Part shown: piece by piece, positions 24,307 through 32,667 of the stretch
How positions within the stretch are numbered: position 1 is the first letter of the stretch
How the letters are laid out: every line of letters starts with the position of its first letter
Assembly: GCA_947632595.1 (NCBI GenBank)
Contig: CANRPY010000009.1
Location: 1-43,935, forward strand
Direction of reading: 5' to 3'
DNA from: an uncultured Bacilli bacterium
Lineage (GTDB): Bacteria; Bacillota_I; Bacilli_A; RF39; UBA660
DNA: 43,935 nucleotides
The notes under the pieces: model-generated
What the model saw: the letters and a program-made list of their open reading frames with translations, nothing else
Database searches by the model: none
Told to the model about the DNA's origin: nothing
Translations under genes and position numbers: made by a program

Positions 24307-24858
24307 ATGAAAATATGGAAGATTTTAAAAAGGTTCGTTAATGTCATTGTTGTCATTGCCGTACTTGGATTTTTATTTGTTGTATGCTTACAAAGATTTA
24401 CTAATAATCGAATGTCTTTCTTTAATTATCGATTGTTTACTGTAGTATCTGGTTCCATGGAGCCTAAATATAAAGTAGGGGATGTTTTGATTGCGAAAGA
24501 AAAAGATCCGCAAGATGTTAAAGTAGGGGATTCTATTAGTTATTTAGGATCTATTGGACAATTTCAAGATAAGGTTATTACCCATGAAGTTGTTAAGATT
24601 GAAAAAGATAAAGATGGAAAATATCTATTTCATACAAAAGGTATTTCTAACTTAGTAGAAGACCCTTTGGTTTCTGAAGACCAATATTATGGTGTTGTTA
24701 TTTATAAATGTGTTATTCTTTCCTTTATTTATCGAATTGTAGGAACTCCTATTGGAATGCTTTTATTTATTATTGTTCCTATATTCTATATTATTGGATC
24801 TGAAGTGATTGCGACATTCCTTGAAAAGGAAGAAGAAAAAAGAAAGAAAGCGAAATAA
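24307..24858 (+). CDS. sipW: SipW-type (ER-type) signal peptidase
   Basis: This 183-residue membrane peptidase is of normal SipW length. The first helix is at about 11-28; the catalytic Ser50 is in VVSGSMEPKYKVGDVLIA and His93 in VITHEVV, the Ser-His pair of archaeal/ER-type enzymes; HTKGISNLVEDP follows, then a C-terminal hydrophobic segment (IGMLLFIIVPIFYIIGSEVIA) and a basic tail. In Bacillus subtilis SipW processes TasA and TapA. Here the likely substrates are the many exported proteins downstream with a TYAWF- or TYxKY-like motif. GGTGATG precedes the ATG. Confidence 0.93.
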   Translation: MKIWKILKRFVNVIVVIAVLGFLFVVCLQRFTNNRMSFFNYRLFTVVSGSMEPKYKVGDVLIAKEKDPQDVKVGDSISYLGSIGQFQDKVITHEVVKIEKDKDGKYLFHTKGISNLVEDPLVSEDQYYGVVIYKCVILSFIYRIVGTPIGMLLFIIVPIFYIIGSEVIATFLEKEEEKRKKAK

Positions 24859-24889
24859 GGAAAAAGAAAAAGAGAAAGGAGGAATTAGG

Positions 24890-26098
24890 ATGCTAAAGAA
24901 TGGGAAACGTAGTTTCAAATTTAAAATTGTTCCCTTGTTTTTTCTTGCGGTATCTTTAATCTCTATTTCTCTTGCATGGTTTGCTTATAGTGGTTTGGCA
25001 AAAGTAGAGACAGAAATTGATGTAAAGACTTGGTATATTGAGTTTCAAAAAAATGGAGAAGCAGTTTCTAATAATATTGTGATTTCTCTTGATGAGATTT
25101 ATCCTGGAATGGATACGGTTCATGAGTCTGTTAAAATTCTTAATAAAGGAGATACGGATGCTAAACTTAGTTACCAAATTGTTTCTGCTAATATTTTAGG
25201 AGAAGAAAAAAGCGTTACCGATTCTTCTTTTGAAGAAGATCAGTTATCTCAAGAATATCCTTTTCATATTAATATGAATTTGAGTAAGGATTTTGCAAAA
25301 TCTGAAGGAAATTATAGTATGTTTGATTTGTCGGTTTCTTGGCCTTATGAGTCTTCTCATGATGATATTGATAGTGAATGGGGAAATAAAGCTTTTCAAT
25401 TTCAACAAGAACAATTAGAAAAATCGTCTAGAGAAGAGAATTATCAAGTACAACCTTCTATTAAAGTTGTGATTTCTGTCAAAGCAGAACAATACTTAGA
25501 AGAGGGGGAGTCTAGAGATATTCGATTTGATACAGGGGATTTAATTTTATATGATGTTAGTAAACATGAGAGTTGTACTCAACTTAGTGATACTTGTATT
25601 CGTACTCATGTGTTAGATTCTAATAATTTGTTATCGGATCAGACTGTTTCTTTATTACCAGATTTTTATGGTAGTTATGCAAGTGGGTCTTATGGTGATT
25701 ATCAAAGTTTACTTTCCTCTTCCTTACCAAATTGGAATGTTAGTAGAAGAGGCTTAACGGTACAAGATATTCTTGGGATTATTTCTTCTGATGTGTTATC
25801 TTCTCAGATTGTGACTCCTAATTTATCTGATCGTATTATAGGAGATGTTTCTTATCCAACTAGACCTAATCAATTATTAGAGCAAGTAACTTCTAGTGGG
25901 GCTTATTTCCGATATGCGCATAATAGTTTTACTTATTTATCTACAAATTCTTGTATTTGGACACAATCTGAATATTCTGGTGATATGGGTTTTGCTCTTA
26001 CGAAGATTGATGATGGTCACTCTAAAATCTATGGAGAGAATAAGAATACCTCTTGTATGATTATTCCTGTTATTGTTGCGGACAAAGATACCTTATAG
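24890..26098 (+). CDS. Exported SipW-type substrate, TasA/camelysin-like
   Basis: From the ATG at 24890 (AAAGGAGG eight bases upstream) the protein has 402 residues; the open frame upstream to 24809 overlaps sipW and lacks a ribosome binding site. The N-terminus is basic and hydrophobic with ISLAWFAYSG at about 26-35, the same A-W-F site seen in the TasA-like proteins downstream. The mature part begins with the typical TasA-family pattern: EIDVKTWYIEF, then ISLDEIYPGMDTVHESVKILNKGDTDAKLSYQI. The rest is long and beta-rich, with a Cys pair in SCTQLSDTC and two more Cys near the end. It is the last gene of the operon, consistent with being a substrate of the linked peptidases. Confidence 0.7.
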   Translation: MLKNGKRSFKFKIVPLFFLAVSLISISLAWFAYSGLAKVETEIDVKTWYIEFQKNGEAVSNNIVISLDEIYPGMDTVHESVKILNKGDTDAKLSYQIVSANILGEEKSVTDSSFEEDQLSQEYPFHINMNLSKDFAKSEGNYSMFDLSVSWPYESSHDDIDSEWGNKAFQFQQEQLEKSSREENYQVQPSIKVVISVKAEQYLEEGESRDIRFDTGDLILYDVSKHESCTQLSDTCIRTHVLDSNNLLSDQTVSLLPDFYGSYASGSYGDYQSLLSSSLPNWNVSRRGLTVQDILGIISSDVLSSQIVTPNLSDRIIGDVSYPTRPNQLLEQVTSSGAYFRYAHNSFTYLSTNSCIWTQSEYSGDMGFALTKIDDGHSKIYGENKNTSCMIIPVIVADKDTL

Positions 26099-26115
26099 GG
26101 CTTTGTCCTTTTTTT
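26080..26115 (+). terminator. Terminator of the SipW/McrB-like operon
   Basis: GGACAAAG (26080-26087) with CTTTGTCC (26101-26108), the stop codon in the loop, followed by seven T. Confidence 0.8.
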
Positions 26116-26117
26116 GT

Positions 26118-26148
26118 CAAAAAAATAAAGCACAATTTGTGCTTTATT
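26118..26148 (-). terminator. Terminator of the minus-strand TasA-like gene
   Basis: Stem AATAAAGCAC (26124-26133) and GTGCTTTATT (26139-26148), loop AATTT, with a T tract on the minus strand at 26125-26118. Confidence 0.75.
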
Positions 26149-26764
26149 GAATCATTTGGGTAAATGCCATATCTACTTTAATCTTTAGAGATTCTTCTGA
26201 TGCGTTTCTTCCAATTTCTGTATCTTCTTCATCACTCATTTGTTCTTCTTCTCCTTCGTACCATTCAAAGTAAATTCTAATTGTGAATGGTTCAAATTGG
26301 AAAGAATCTAATTCATTATTATAAAGAAGAGTTCCTTCTATTTGATTTTCTTGTATGTTCTTTAATTCTTGTTGATCTTGTTCTTTATGGGTTGTATCTA
26401 ATATCGAATATTTTGTAATCACTAAGTCGGGAATATTTTCGTTTAACATATTTAATGTAATTTTATAATTAAATGATAATTGTACGTTAGATGGATCTAT
26501 ATCAATATCAAAATAACCTTTTGATGATGGGGCAACCTTATTCTTCGCAATATATTGATTTTGTTCAATTACAGGCATTAACGTAATTTCTTTGGTATTC
26601 TTATCCGTAATATCACTTTCATTGACAAGTATTTGCCATTTGGAGAAGGATACTTCGAAGTTTCCTGTTGTATTTGCTGCATATTTTGAATAAGTACTGC
26701 TCATTAAACTAAGTGTTATTGATAGTGAAATTAGAACCAATAATAACTTGATTCTGGTTTTCAA
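26144..26764 (-). CDS. Exported TasA/camelysin-like protein on the opposite strand
   Basis: This 206-residue protein starts at a TTG codon with AGGAGGGAAG upstream. The N-terminal signal is hydrophobic (LLLVLISLSITLSLMS) and ends in STYSKYAANTTG, the T-Y-x-K-Y pattern of SipW-processed proteins. The mature part (NFEVSFSKWQILVNESDI, then APSSKGYFDIDIDPSNVQLSFNYKITL) follows the camelysin/TasA beta-sandwich layout, with a short acidic stretch near 175-186. No Cys occurs in the mature part. It faces the TasA-like operon and has its own promoter and terminator; it may be a minor subunit, base or cap. Confidence 0.7.
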   Translation of the reverse strand: MKTRIKLLLVLISLSITLSLMSSTYSKYAANTTGNFEVSFSKWQILVNESDITDKNTKEITLMPVIEQNQYIAKNKVAPSSKGYFDIDIDPSNVQLSFNYKITLNMLNENIPDLVITKYSILDTTHKEQDQQELKNIQENQIEGTLLYNNELDSFQFEPFTIRIYFEWYEGEEEQMSDEEDTEIGRNASEESLKIKVDMAFTQMIQ

Positions 26765-26790
26765 TTTACTTCCCTCCTTATCCTAATTTA

Positions 26791-26819
26791 ATCATACTAG
26801 GTTTACACTTTCTTTGCAA
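26791..26819 (-). promoter_or_regulatory. Promoter of the minus-strand TasA-like gene
   Basis: On the minus strand, TTGCAA (26819-26814), 17 bases, TATGAT (26796-26791), 26 bases ahead of the TTG start. Confidence 0.6.
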
Positions 26820-26875
26820 CTGAAAAAGTGTTAAAAATTTGTAAACCTTGTAAATGGATGTCAAGTGTTAGATTT

Positions 26876-26884
26876 GTGCCAAAT
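26876..26884 (+). promoter_or_regulatory. GTGCCAAAT box upstream of fibre promoter 1
   Basis: GTGCCAAAT lies exactly 24 bases before the -35 of the promoter at 26909. The same nonamer stands at the same distance from the second promoter (32698-32706), while the bases between differ. This suggests a binding site for a shared regulator. Confidence 0.5.
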
Positions 26885-26908
26885 AACGACAGAATCTGGC
26901 AAATTTTA

Positions 26909-26937
26909 TTGACTTTTTTTCTTGTAGTTTTTATAAT
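26909..26937 (+). promoter_or_regulatory. Fibre promoter 1 (TTGACT-17-TATAAT)
   Basis: TTGACT at 26909-26914, 17-base spacer, TATAAT at 26932-26937. Sequence after the -10 (AATTAAATTGTATT.TAGAGAGTA) is conserved at fibre promoter 2. Confidence 0.8.
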
Positions 26938-26943
26938 TAAATT

Positions 26944-27116
26944 GTATTATAGAGAGTACCGTAGTGTAGATATGATTTCATAAGGTAGATAGAGAAAGCT
27001 TATCATATCCTCTTTATTGGTATGATTTATAACTGTGATAGCGTTTTTTTTAAATGACTACACTTGGAACTGTAAAGCCATGACAGTTCTAAATATATAA
27101 TGAGAAGGAGAGAAAT
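26944..27116 (+). promoter_or_regulatory. Long structured leader with possible attenuator
   Basis: The predicted 173-base leader has competing pairings. GATATGAT (26969-26976) can pair with ATCATATC (27002-27009). Alternatively GCTTATCA (26998-27005) can pair with TGATAGC (27036-27042), followed directly by G and eight T at 27044-27051, a terminator-like shape. A third arm, GGTATGAT (27019-27026), can also take ATCATATC. A separate hairpin, GAACTGT (27067-27073) with ACAGTTC (27083-27089), lies shortly before the ribosome binding site. No known riboswitch class is recognised. Confidence 0.45.
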
Positions 27117-28367
27117 ATGAAAAAGAAAAAGAATGATAAGCATGAAAGACGAATTAAAAAGTTGATTGTTGGTTCTTTCTTTTGTGCAATTGTTTTAGCA
27201 GTTTCTACTTATGCATGGTTCATTGGTATGAAAACTGTTAATGTGTCAAGTTTTGATGTTACAATCGCAGCTACGGATAGTTTATCTTTATCTTTAGATG
27301 GTGAAGAGTGGGCAGATACCATTTCTATTGATAAAGCAACTTATAGTGAAAGTGCTTACGAAGGAAATAAAAATGCTTGGCCAAAGAATGGACTTGTTCC
27401 TGTATCTACTGTTGGAAAGATTGATAAGACATCTTCTAGATTAACGATGTTTGAGAAAGGTAGTTTAACGGCTACTCCAGGAGGATATCGTTTAATGGCT
27501 AGTCAAGTTAAGAATAATGGAGAAAATGAACAAGATGGCTATGTTGCATTTGATTTATTTATTCGAAACTTATCTGGTAATGAATACTACAAAGATTTTG
27601 ATGCTTTAAATGAAGAAGCAATTTACTTAACTCCAGAATCAAAAGTAACTGTTGCGGAAGATGGAACAGTTGATGGAGAAGAAAATTCTGGAATTGAAAA
27701 CTCTGTTAGAGTTGCTTTTGCAGAAATCGGACGTGTTGTGGCAACTACAAATACTCCTGAGACGATTACTGGAATTAATTGTAGTTCTACAGGAGATGTT
27801 ACAACGATTTGTGAAAAACGTGATGCACAAATTTGGGAACCAAATGATACAAAACATGTAAAAAATGCAATTAACTGGTACACTACTTCTTGTAAAGCAA
27901 GAACGGGTGATGATGTTACGAAAGATGCTTCTTATGGTGCTACTTGTACTGAAATTAAAGATGGTACTGCATATCCAACATATGCTGTAAGTGGTGTTGT
28001 TAATTATAGTGATAACGTTGATGTTTATGATGGTACGGAATACAATACTTATACGAAATCCGTATCTGATTCAGCTGCTGCTGGTAAATTAGTCAAATAT
28101 GATACTTTCACAGATACTATGAAAGATTTAAAAGGTGTTGATCGTCCAACCTTTATTACACTTGCTCCAAATAGTATTACAAAAGTAAGAGTTTATATCT
28201 ATATCGAAGGACAAGATATTGATAACTATGACTTTGCTTCTTTAGGAAAGAAGATTAAAGTAGGATTTGGATTCACGAAAGAAAGATTCTATGGTGAAGA
28301 TGTAGAATATGATGGTACTCCAGCGTTACCTAGTGGTCTACAATCTAGAACACCTGCAAGTTCATAA
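27117..28367 (+). CDS. TasA-like surface-fibre subunit A1
   Basis: This 416-residue exported protein has a basic N-terminus and hydrophobic helix, then the SipW-type site TYAWF at 31-35. The mature part begins with IGMKTVNVSSFDVTIAATDSLSLSLDG and has G-G-Y-R-L-M-A-S, GYVAFDLFIRNLSG, IENSVRVAFAEIGRV, IWEPNDTKHV and the C-terminal ITKVRVYIYIEGQDIDNYDFASLG, a block widespread in TasA-like proteins of gut Firmicutes. Four Cys in the central part (NCSS..ICEK, TSCKA..ATCTE) are kept in all A and B copies and probably form disulfides. No sortase motif. Its closest relative is the gene at 33538. It is the first gene behind the leader. Confidence 0.8.
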   Translation: MKKKKNDKHERRIKKLIVGSFFCAIVLAVSTYAWFIGMKTVNVSSFDVTIAATDSLSLSLDGEEWADTISIDKATYSESAYEGNKNAWPKNGLVPVSTVGKIDKTSSRLTMFEKGSLTATPGGYRLMASQVKNNGENEQDGYVAFDLFIRNLSGNEYYKDFDALNEEAIYLTPESKVTVAEDGTVDGEENSGIENSVRVAFAEIGRVVATTNTPETITGINCSSTGDVTTICEKRDAQIWEPNDTKHVKNAINWYTTSCKARTGDDVTKDASYGATCTEIKDGTAYPTYAVSGVVNYSDNVDVYDGTEYNTYTKSVSDSAAAGKLVKYDTFTDTMKDLKGVDRPTFITLAPNSITKVRVYIYIEGQDIDNYDFASLGKKIKVGFGFTKERFYGEDVEYDGTPALPSGLQSRTPASS

Positions 28368-28390
28368 AATAGAGAATGGAGGAAAAACAT

Positions 28391-29683
28391 ATGGCTAAAA
28401 AGAATAATAAACGTGATAATCGACGTTTAAAGAAATTGATTGCTATCTGTGTTATATGCGCAGTTGTCTTAGTTGTTTCTACCTATGCATGGTTCATTGG
28501 TATGAAAACAGTTAAGGTAAATGAATTTGAAATTGAAATTGCGACTACGGAAGGTCTATTCCTTTCTATGGATGGACAAAAGTGGTCTTATAAACTAGAT
28601 GTTAAAAGTGCTACTGTCTATGATAAAAACGCAAATGTATGGGCAGATGATGGTTTAATTCCTATGTCTACTGTTGGAGACATGGATAGTGAAGCTTCTC
28701 GTATGAAGTTATTTGAAAAAGGAAGTTTAACAACAACACCAGGAGGTTATCGTTTACTTACTTCTCGTGTTAACAACTACAACAATGTTGGTGCTAGTGG
28801 ACAACAAGAAGAAGGAAAAGGATACGTTGCTTTCGACTTATTCATTAAGAACTTATCTGGAACAGAATATTATACAGAAAACAATCCATTAAATGAAGAA
28901 GCTATTTACTTAACTACTAATTCAGCAGTTAAAGTTTCTGAGAATGGTGGAGTTGATAAGACTGGTATTGAAAACTCTGTTAGAGTTGCTTTTGCTCAAA
29001 TTGGTCGTGTAGAAGGAACTACTACTAAACAAGAGGATATTACTGGTATTACTTGTTCTGATGTTCCAGCAGCAGCTGAAAAAGCTCAAGTTACTGGAAT
29101 TTGTCGTAATGCACAAATTTGGGAACCAAATGATACAGCACACGTTCAAAATGCTATTAGTTGGTATAACACTTCTTGTAAGAAAAGAACGGGTGCTACT
29201 GTAACAGATGCTGGTTCTTATGGAGATAAGGGAAGTTGTGCTACGATTGCTGATAAGACTGCTTATCCTACATATGCTGTTAGTAAAGCAATTGCGATTG
29301 CAGATCAAGTAGATGTTTATGATGGAAAAGAGTACAACACTTATGAAACAAACTCCATTGATTATGCTACTTATGATGCTGCAGAAGCAGGACCTGAAGG
29401 AAAAGATCAATATAAATTGGTTAACTTCCCATACTTTACGGATACTATGAAAGCTAAAGTAGGAATGGAGAGACCAGCTTTCATGACATTAGCTCCAAAT
29501 AGTATTACAAAAGTAAGAGTATATATCTATATTGAAGGACAAGATATTGATAATTATGACTTTGCTCAATTAGGAAAGAAAATTTCTGTTAATTTCGGAT
29601 TTACGAAAGAAAGATTTGAGACAAGCGATATTGAAGGTTATAATGGACCTTCTCCTGTTGAAGGTGTAGACGCAGAAAGTTAA
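28391..29683 (+). CDS. TasA-like surface-fibre subunit B1
   Basis: The ATG at 28391 has GGAGG eight bases upstream; an earlier in-frame ATG at 28376 lies before that site and is rejected, leaving 430 residues. It has the same layout as A1: basic N-terminus, helix, STYAWFIGMKTV at 30-41, LDGxW-like sheet, FEKGSLTTTPGGYRLLTSRV, YVAFDLFIKNLSGTEYY and the C-terminal SITKVRVYIYIEGQDIDNYDFAQLGKK. It differs from the A type in the early strands (VNEFEIEIATTEGLFLSMDG) and an insert near YDAAEAGPEGK. Four central Cys match A1. Its counterpart is the gene at 34796. The strict A-then-B order in both copies suggests that the two co-assemble. Confidence 0.8.
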   Translation: MAKKNNKRDNRRLKKLIAICVICAVVLVVSTYAWFIGMKTVKVNEFEIEIATTEGLFLSMDGQKWSYKLDVKSATVYDKNANVWADDGLIPMSTVGDMDSEASRMKLFEKGSLTTTPGGYRLLTSRVNNYNNVGASGQQEEGKGYVAFDLFIKNLSGTEYYTENNPLNEEAIYLTTNSAVKVSENGGVDKTGIENSVRVAFAQIGRVEGTTTKQEDITGITCSDVPAAAEKAQVTGICRNAQIWEPNDTAHVQNAISWYNTSCKKRTGATVTDAGSYGDKGSCATIADKTAYPTYAVSKAIAIADQVDVYDGKEYNTYETNSIDYATYDAAEAGPEGKDQYKLVNFPYFTDTMKAKVGMERPAFMTLAPNSITKVRVYIYIEGQDIDNYDFAQLGKKISVNFGFTKERFETSDIEGYNGPSPVEGVDAES

Positions 29684-29698
29684 AAGGGAGTAATAAGT

Positions 29699-29720
29699 AA
29701 AGAGTAATGATTTACTCTTT
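29699..29720 (+). terminator. Intercistronic hairpin after B1
   Basis: AAAGAGTAA (29699-29707) with TTACTCTTT (29712-29720), four-base loop, followed by a broken T tract. It may reduce expression of the three downstream genes relative to A1 and B1. Confidence 0.45.
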
Positions 29721-29747
29721 CTTTCTATTCCATATAGGTGGTGTTTT

Positions 29748-30866
29748 ATGAAGAAGAAAAATACTACAATTAAGAAAAAGACTACCAATATGAGAAAGTC
29801 TTCGAAGAGGAAAACAAGTCTTTCTGATAAGGCAGATGAGAGAAGAAAAAAGAACATCTATATTATTTTATTTGCACTGTTTTGTTTAGGTGTTCTTTTG
29901 ATTGTTGCGGTATATGCATGGCTTTCCACAGCACTTAATGTAAAGGTTAAAACCTTTAACATGGTGGTTACGAAAAATGAAGGATTAACCATTTCCTTTG
30001 ATGCCATCCATTATGATAATTCTGTTGAAATCTCTCGAGATGCTCTTATTGATAATCTTACTAGTTTGTATCCAAATCATAAGAATCAATGGGCAACGAA
30101 TGGATTAATTCCAGTTTCTTCTCCGGGTGTTACCAATCCTAATCAATACTTCTTTGATATTTATAAGAGTAGTGGAGTTAACTACCGAGATCGTAAGAAA
30201 GAAAAAGGATTTGTTGTAACAGAATTGGATGATGAGAGTGAGCCTAGACATTTTAGTTATTTTATTGCCTTTGATTTATTCTTAAAAAATGATTCTGGAT
30301 CTCCTGTTAGTGACCATTTATTCTTAGATGATGGTACAGGAGTTGAAGTTAGTGAGAATGCATCAGAAGAGATGCTAGGACTTGTCAATTCTATTCGTTT
30401 TGGATTTGTTAAAGTAGGTAGTGTTCCTTTGAATACAGATCCAACAACGGTACAAAATATTCAATGTAATAATGATTGTGTTTCTACCATTTATGAACCT
30501 AGAAATCTAGAACATACATCGCTATCGATTGAAAGAGCAAAAAAATATGGTATTCATTTAGAAAATCAGACTTATTTCCCAACATATGCCTTTAAAAGGA
30601 GTGGAGGACCATTCCGTTTAACAGATATTGTGTCTGGGGCAGCGAACATGGATTTTAATTATTTCCAATTACAGGAAACTAAGAGAAATTTAGAGTTTGA
30701 TACTCCATTATTTATGATTCCCAATGGAATTACAAAAATGAGAGTTTATGTTTGGATAGAGGGACAAGATATTGATAGTTTGGAGACAAACTCAGAAGGA
30801 ACAGATGTTGATCTTTCCATTAATTTTGCAAAAGATACGTATGGATATGATTTCTTTGATGAGTAG
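29748..30866 (+). CDS. Divergent TasA-like protein (minor subunit C)
   Basis: This 372-residue relative of the A/B proteins has a longer cytoplasmic N-terminus (about 36 basic residues), a helix, and VYAWLS at 55-60 in place of TYAWF. The mature part keeps VKVKTFNMVVTKNEGLTISFD, FIAFDLFLKNDSG, IRFGFVKVGSV, IYEPRNLEHTS, TYFPTYAF and ITKMRVYVWIEGQDID. Only one central Cys pair (QCNNDC) remains. A lower copy number and the preceding hairpin suggest a minor or anchoring subunit. AGGTGGTG precedes the ATG. Confidence 0.75.
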   Translation: MKKKNTTIKKKTTNMRKSSKRKTSLSDKADERRKKNIYIILFALFCLGVLLIVAVYAWLSTALNVKVKTFNMVVTKNEGLTISFDAIHYDNSVEISRDALIDNLTSLYPNHKNQWATNGLIPVSSPGVTNPNQYFFDIYKSSGVNYRDRKKEKGFVVTELDDESEPRHFSYFIAFDLFLKNDSGSPVSDHLFLDDGTGVEVSENASEEMLGLVNSIRFGFVKVGSVPLNTDPTTVQNIQCNNDCVSTIYEPRNLEHTSLSIERAKKYGIHLENQTYFPTYAFKRSGGPFRLTDIVSGAANMDFNYFQLQETKRNLEFDTPLFMIPNGITKMRVYVWIEGQDIDSLETNSEGTDVDLSINFAKDTYGYDFFDE

Positions 30867-30889
30867 AATAAAAAGGGATAGGTGATAGG

Positions 30890-31039
30890 ATGAAAAAGAA
30901 TGAAGAAAAGATTGGTTTTGATTTATCATTATTAAGTTTAGAGGAATTATTGGATTGCTATACCAATATTTGTGACTTTTTACAGTTTTTAGAAGAAAAT
31001 AAACTAGAAACAGAAGAGAAGGAGACTTCCGATGATTAA
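30890..31039 (+). CDS. 49-residue acidic small protein
   Basis: A short reading frame, ATG at 30890 to TAA at 31037-31039, has AGGTGA upstream and overlaps the next start codon (31032) by eight bases, a sign of translational coupling. It begins MKKNEEKIGFDLSLLSLEEL and has two Cys around a helix (DCYTNICDFLQFLEE), then a Glu-rich tail. No membrane helix. The position between a fibre subunit and a cytoplasmic partner gene suggests a small adaptor, but this is a guess. Confidence 0.6.
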   Translation: MKKNEEKIGFDLSLLSLEELLDCYTNICDFLQFLEENKLETEEKETSDD

Positions 31040-32663
31040 TTTTAAAGAATTTATTGATAAAGATATTACTGCGAAAAAGACCTTAATTACAACATTACCT
31101 ACCAAAACAAAAACCAATCAAAAAAAATATAATGATCAAATCGAGCAAATGATTCAAAAATATAGCCAATATCAGAAGAGCGTTAGAGCTTATTTAGAAG
31201 CAAAAGCAAAATCATTTGAAGTCTTAGAAAACCATGATACCATTGATCAATTAAATGAAAAAGTAGAACAATTAGAACATATTCGTTTTCTATTAAATCC
31301 TACCAATACCTATTTAGAAAAGATGGGATTTGATGATTTACTATATCAATTAAATAATTCTTATATGCTTAATTTTCAATCCTTAAATGATATTATTAAT
31401 TGCTTTTTAGATAAATTTGAATTGGTTGGTGTAAAACTAGAAAGTGATGATTTTGATTATACTTGTTATGTTCATGAATATATGAGTTCTTTCTTACAAG
31501 TACGTTATAGTTCCGATAAAAAATATCATAAAGTATCTGAGATATTTGAATCTATTTATTGGATTAATCCAGAATTAATGGAACATATTGAATTAAATTT
31601 TCGAAAACTAATTCGTGTACATGCGAAGAAGTTTCAAAGTTATATCTTAGAAGAACAAAAAAGAGAAGCAGAACTTCATCATATTCATAATTACCAAGAT
31701 TGTATTGAAAAATTAAGAAGTGCTTATATCGATCGAAATCTTGCAGGTGGAGAAAGTATTTCGGATATTATTGAACTTGCGAAGAATCGAGCCTTTGATA
31801 TTCATCAGTATATGCCTGATCATAAAGTGAGAATTATGGCCTACCAGTCTTTGATTTCTGATGAGGCACTTGAAGAGGAGGATAAACGTAAGAAAGTATG
31901 TGAGACTCTTGCTAAGTTAAAGAGTAATGTATGTGAGTTTGATCAATATAATACTTTTTTACCAATCTTTACTTGTTTTCAAGAAGAATATAAAGATTTA
32001 ATGAATACTTCTTTAAAAGATTATAAGGGTCTTAAGAATATTGAGAATGAAATTCTTACGAAAGAAAAAGAATTAGAGAAGATGAATCATAGAATCTTTG
32101 GTTCTAAGTCTTCTATCTTTGATTTTAAGCAACAACCATTAAGTGGTGCTGGTTTAAAGAAATTAAAGATGGATACTGTAAGACAAGCAAAAGAGTTATA
32201 TACGTTATATCATCAATATGATAAAGAGTATTTTAAAGAACATGTATTAGAAGTCATTAATCCTTCTTTAATGGTTTCTGATGTTTTAAATCTATATTAT
32301 AGTTTTGCTTATTTTAGAAAACTTGTTGTACAAAAAGCTTATAAGTTAACAGAGTATTCTGAAATTATTCAAAAGAGTGATGAGTTTTATCATTTTGCGA
32401 TGGATCCTACGAATATGATTATTGCAGGGATTCCTATCTTTGAAGAAGCGAATGTTAAGAAAGTCATTGCGAATAAATATCGATTAAATAATATTAAGAT
32501 TGATGAAGAGGATTTAGAACCAGAAGAATTAAAGACATTACTTAATAAAATTCAATTAATCTTAAGAGTAGAAATGATTGAACATAGTGATGTTACTTCT
32601 ATTGAAAAGATATGTTTTATTGCAGATGTTACTAAAATTCTTGCTCAAGAAGAGAAAAAATAA
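31032..32663 (+). CDS. Large helical cytoplasmic protein, unknown function
   Basis: This 543-residue protein lacks any signal or membrane segment. It is rich in Lys, Glu and Leu with several likely coiled coils (about 20-95 and 330-360: NEILTKEKELEKMNHRIF). I recognise no catalytic motif. The start at 31032 is coupled to the 49-residue gene; GAAGGAG lies about 10 bases upstream. Being cytosolic in an operon of exported subunits, it may work with the McrB-like ATPase or the cytoplasmic tail of the fused peptidase. It ends at a strong terminator and is the last gene of the first fibre operon. Confidence 0.6.
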   Translation: MINFKEFIDKDITAKKTLITTLPTKTKTNQKKYNDQIEQMIQKYSQYQKSVRAYLEAKAKSFEVLENHDTIDQLNEKVEQLEHIRFLLNPTNTYLEKMGFDDLLYQLNNSYMLNFQSLNDIINCFLDKFELVGVKLESDDFDYTCYVHEYMSSFLQVRYSSDKKYHKVSEIFESIYWINPELMEHIELNFRKLIRVHAKKFQSYILEEQKREAELHHIHNYQDCIEKLRSAYIDRNLAGGESISDIIELAKNRAFDIHQYMPDHKVRIMAYQSLISDEALEEEDKRKKVCETLAKLKSNVCEFDQYNTFLPIFTCFQEEYKDLMNTSLKDYKGLKNIENEILTKEKELEKMNHRIFGSKSSIFDFKQQPLSGAGLKKLKMDTVRQAKELYTLYHQYDKEYFKEHVLEVINPSLMVSDVLNLYYSFAYFRKLVVQKAYKLTEYSEIIQKSDEFYHFAMDPTNMIIAGIPIFEEANVKKVIANKYRLNNIKIDEEDLEPEELKTLLNKIQLILRVEMIEHSDVTSIEKICFIADVTKILAQEEKK

Positions 32664-32667
32664 ATTT

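Larger units (their letters stand above)
27117..29683 (+). repeat. Tandem gene-pair copy 1 (A1-B1)
   Basis: This A-B pair is repeated at 33538-36094. A1 matches A2 and B1 matches B2 nearly throughout, with long identical nucleotide runs such as around the TYAWF codons and the EGQDIDNYDF codons. Copies are about 6.4 kb apart in direct orientation. Confidence 0.85.

Noticed and set aside
28922-29410. Ser/Cys/Ile-rich minus-strand frames inside the TasA-like genes
   Set aside because: They recur as mirror images in each A and B gene because the sense codons are alike; no start signals.
29570-29857. Minus-strand frame across the end of B1 and the start of subunit C
   Set aside because: Composition (Phe/Leu/Val-rich) is what the reverse of Lys/Glu-rich coding gives, and no ribosome binding site or promoter is evident.
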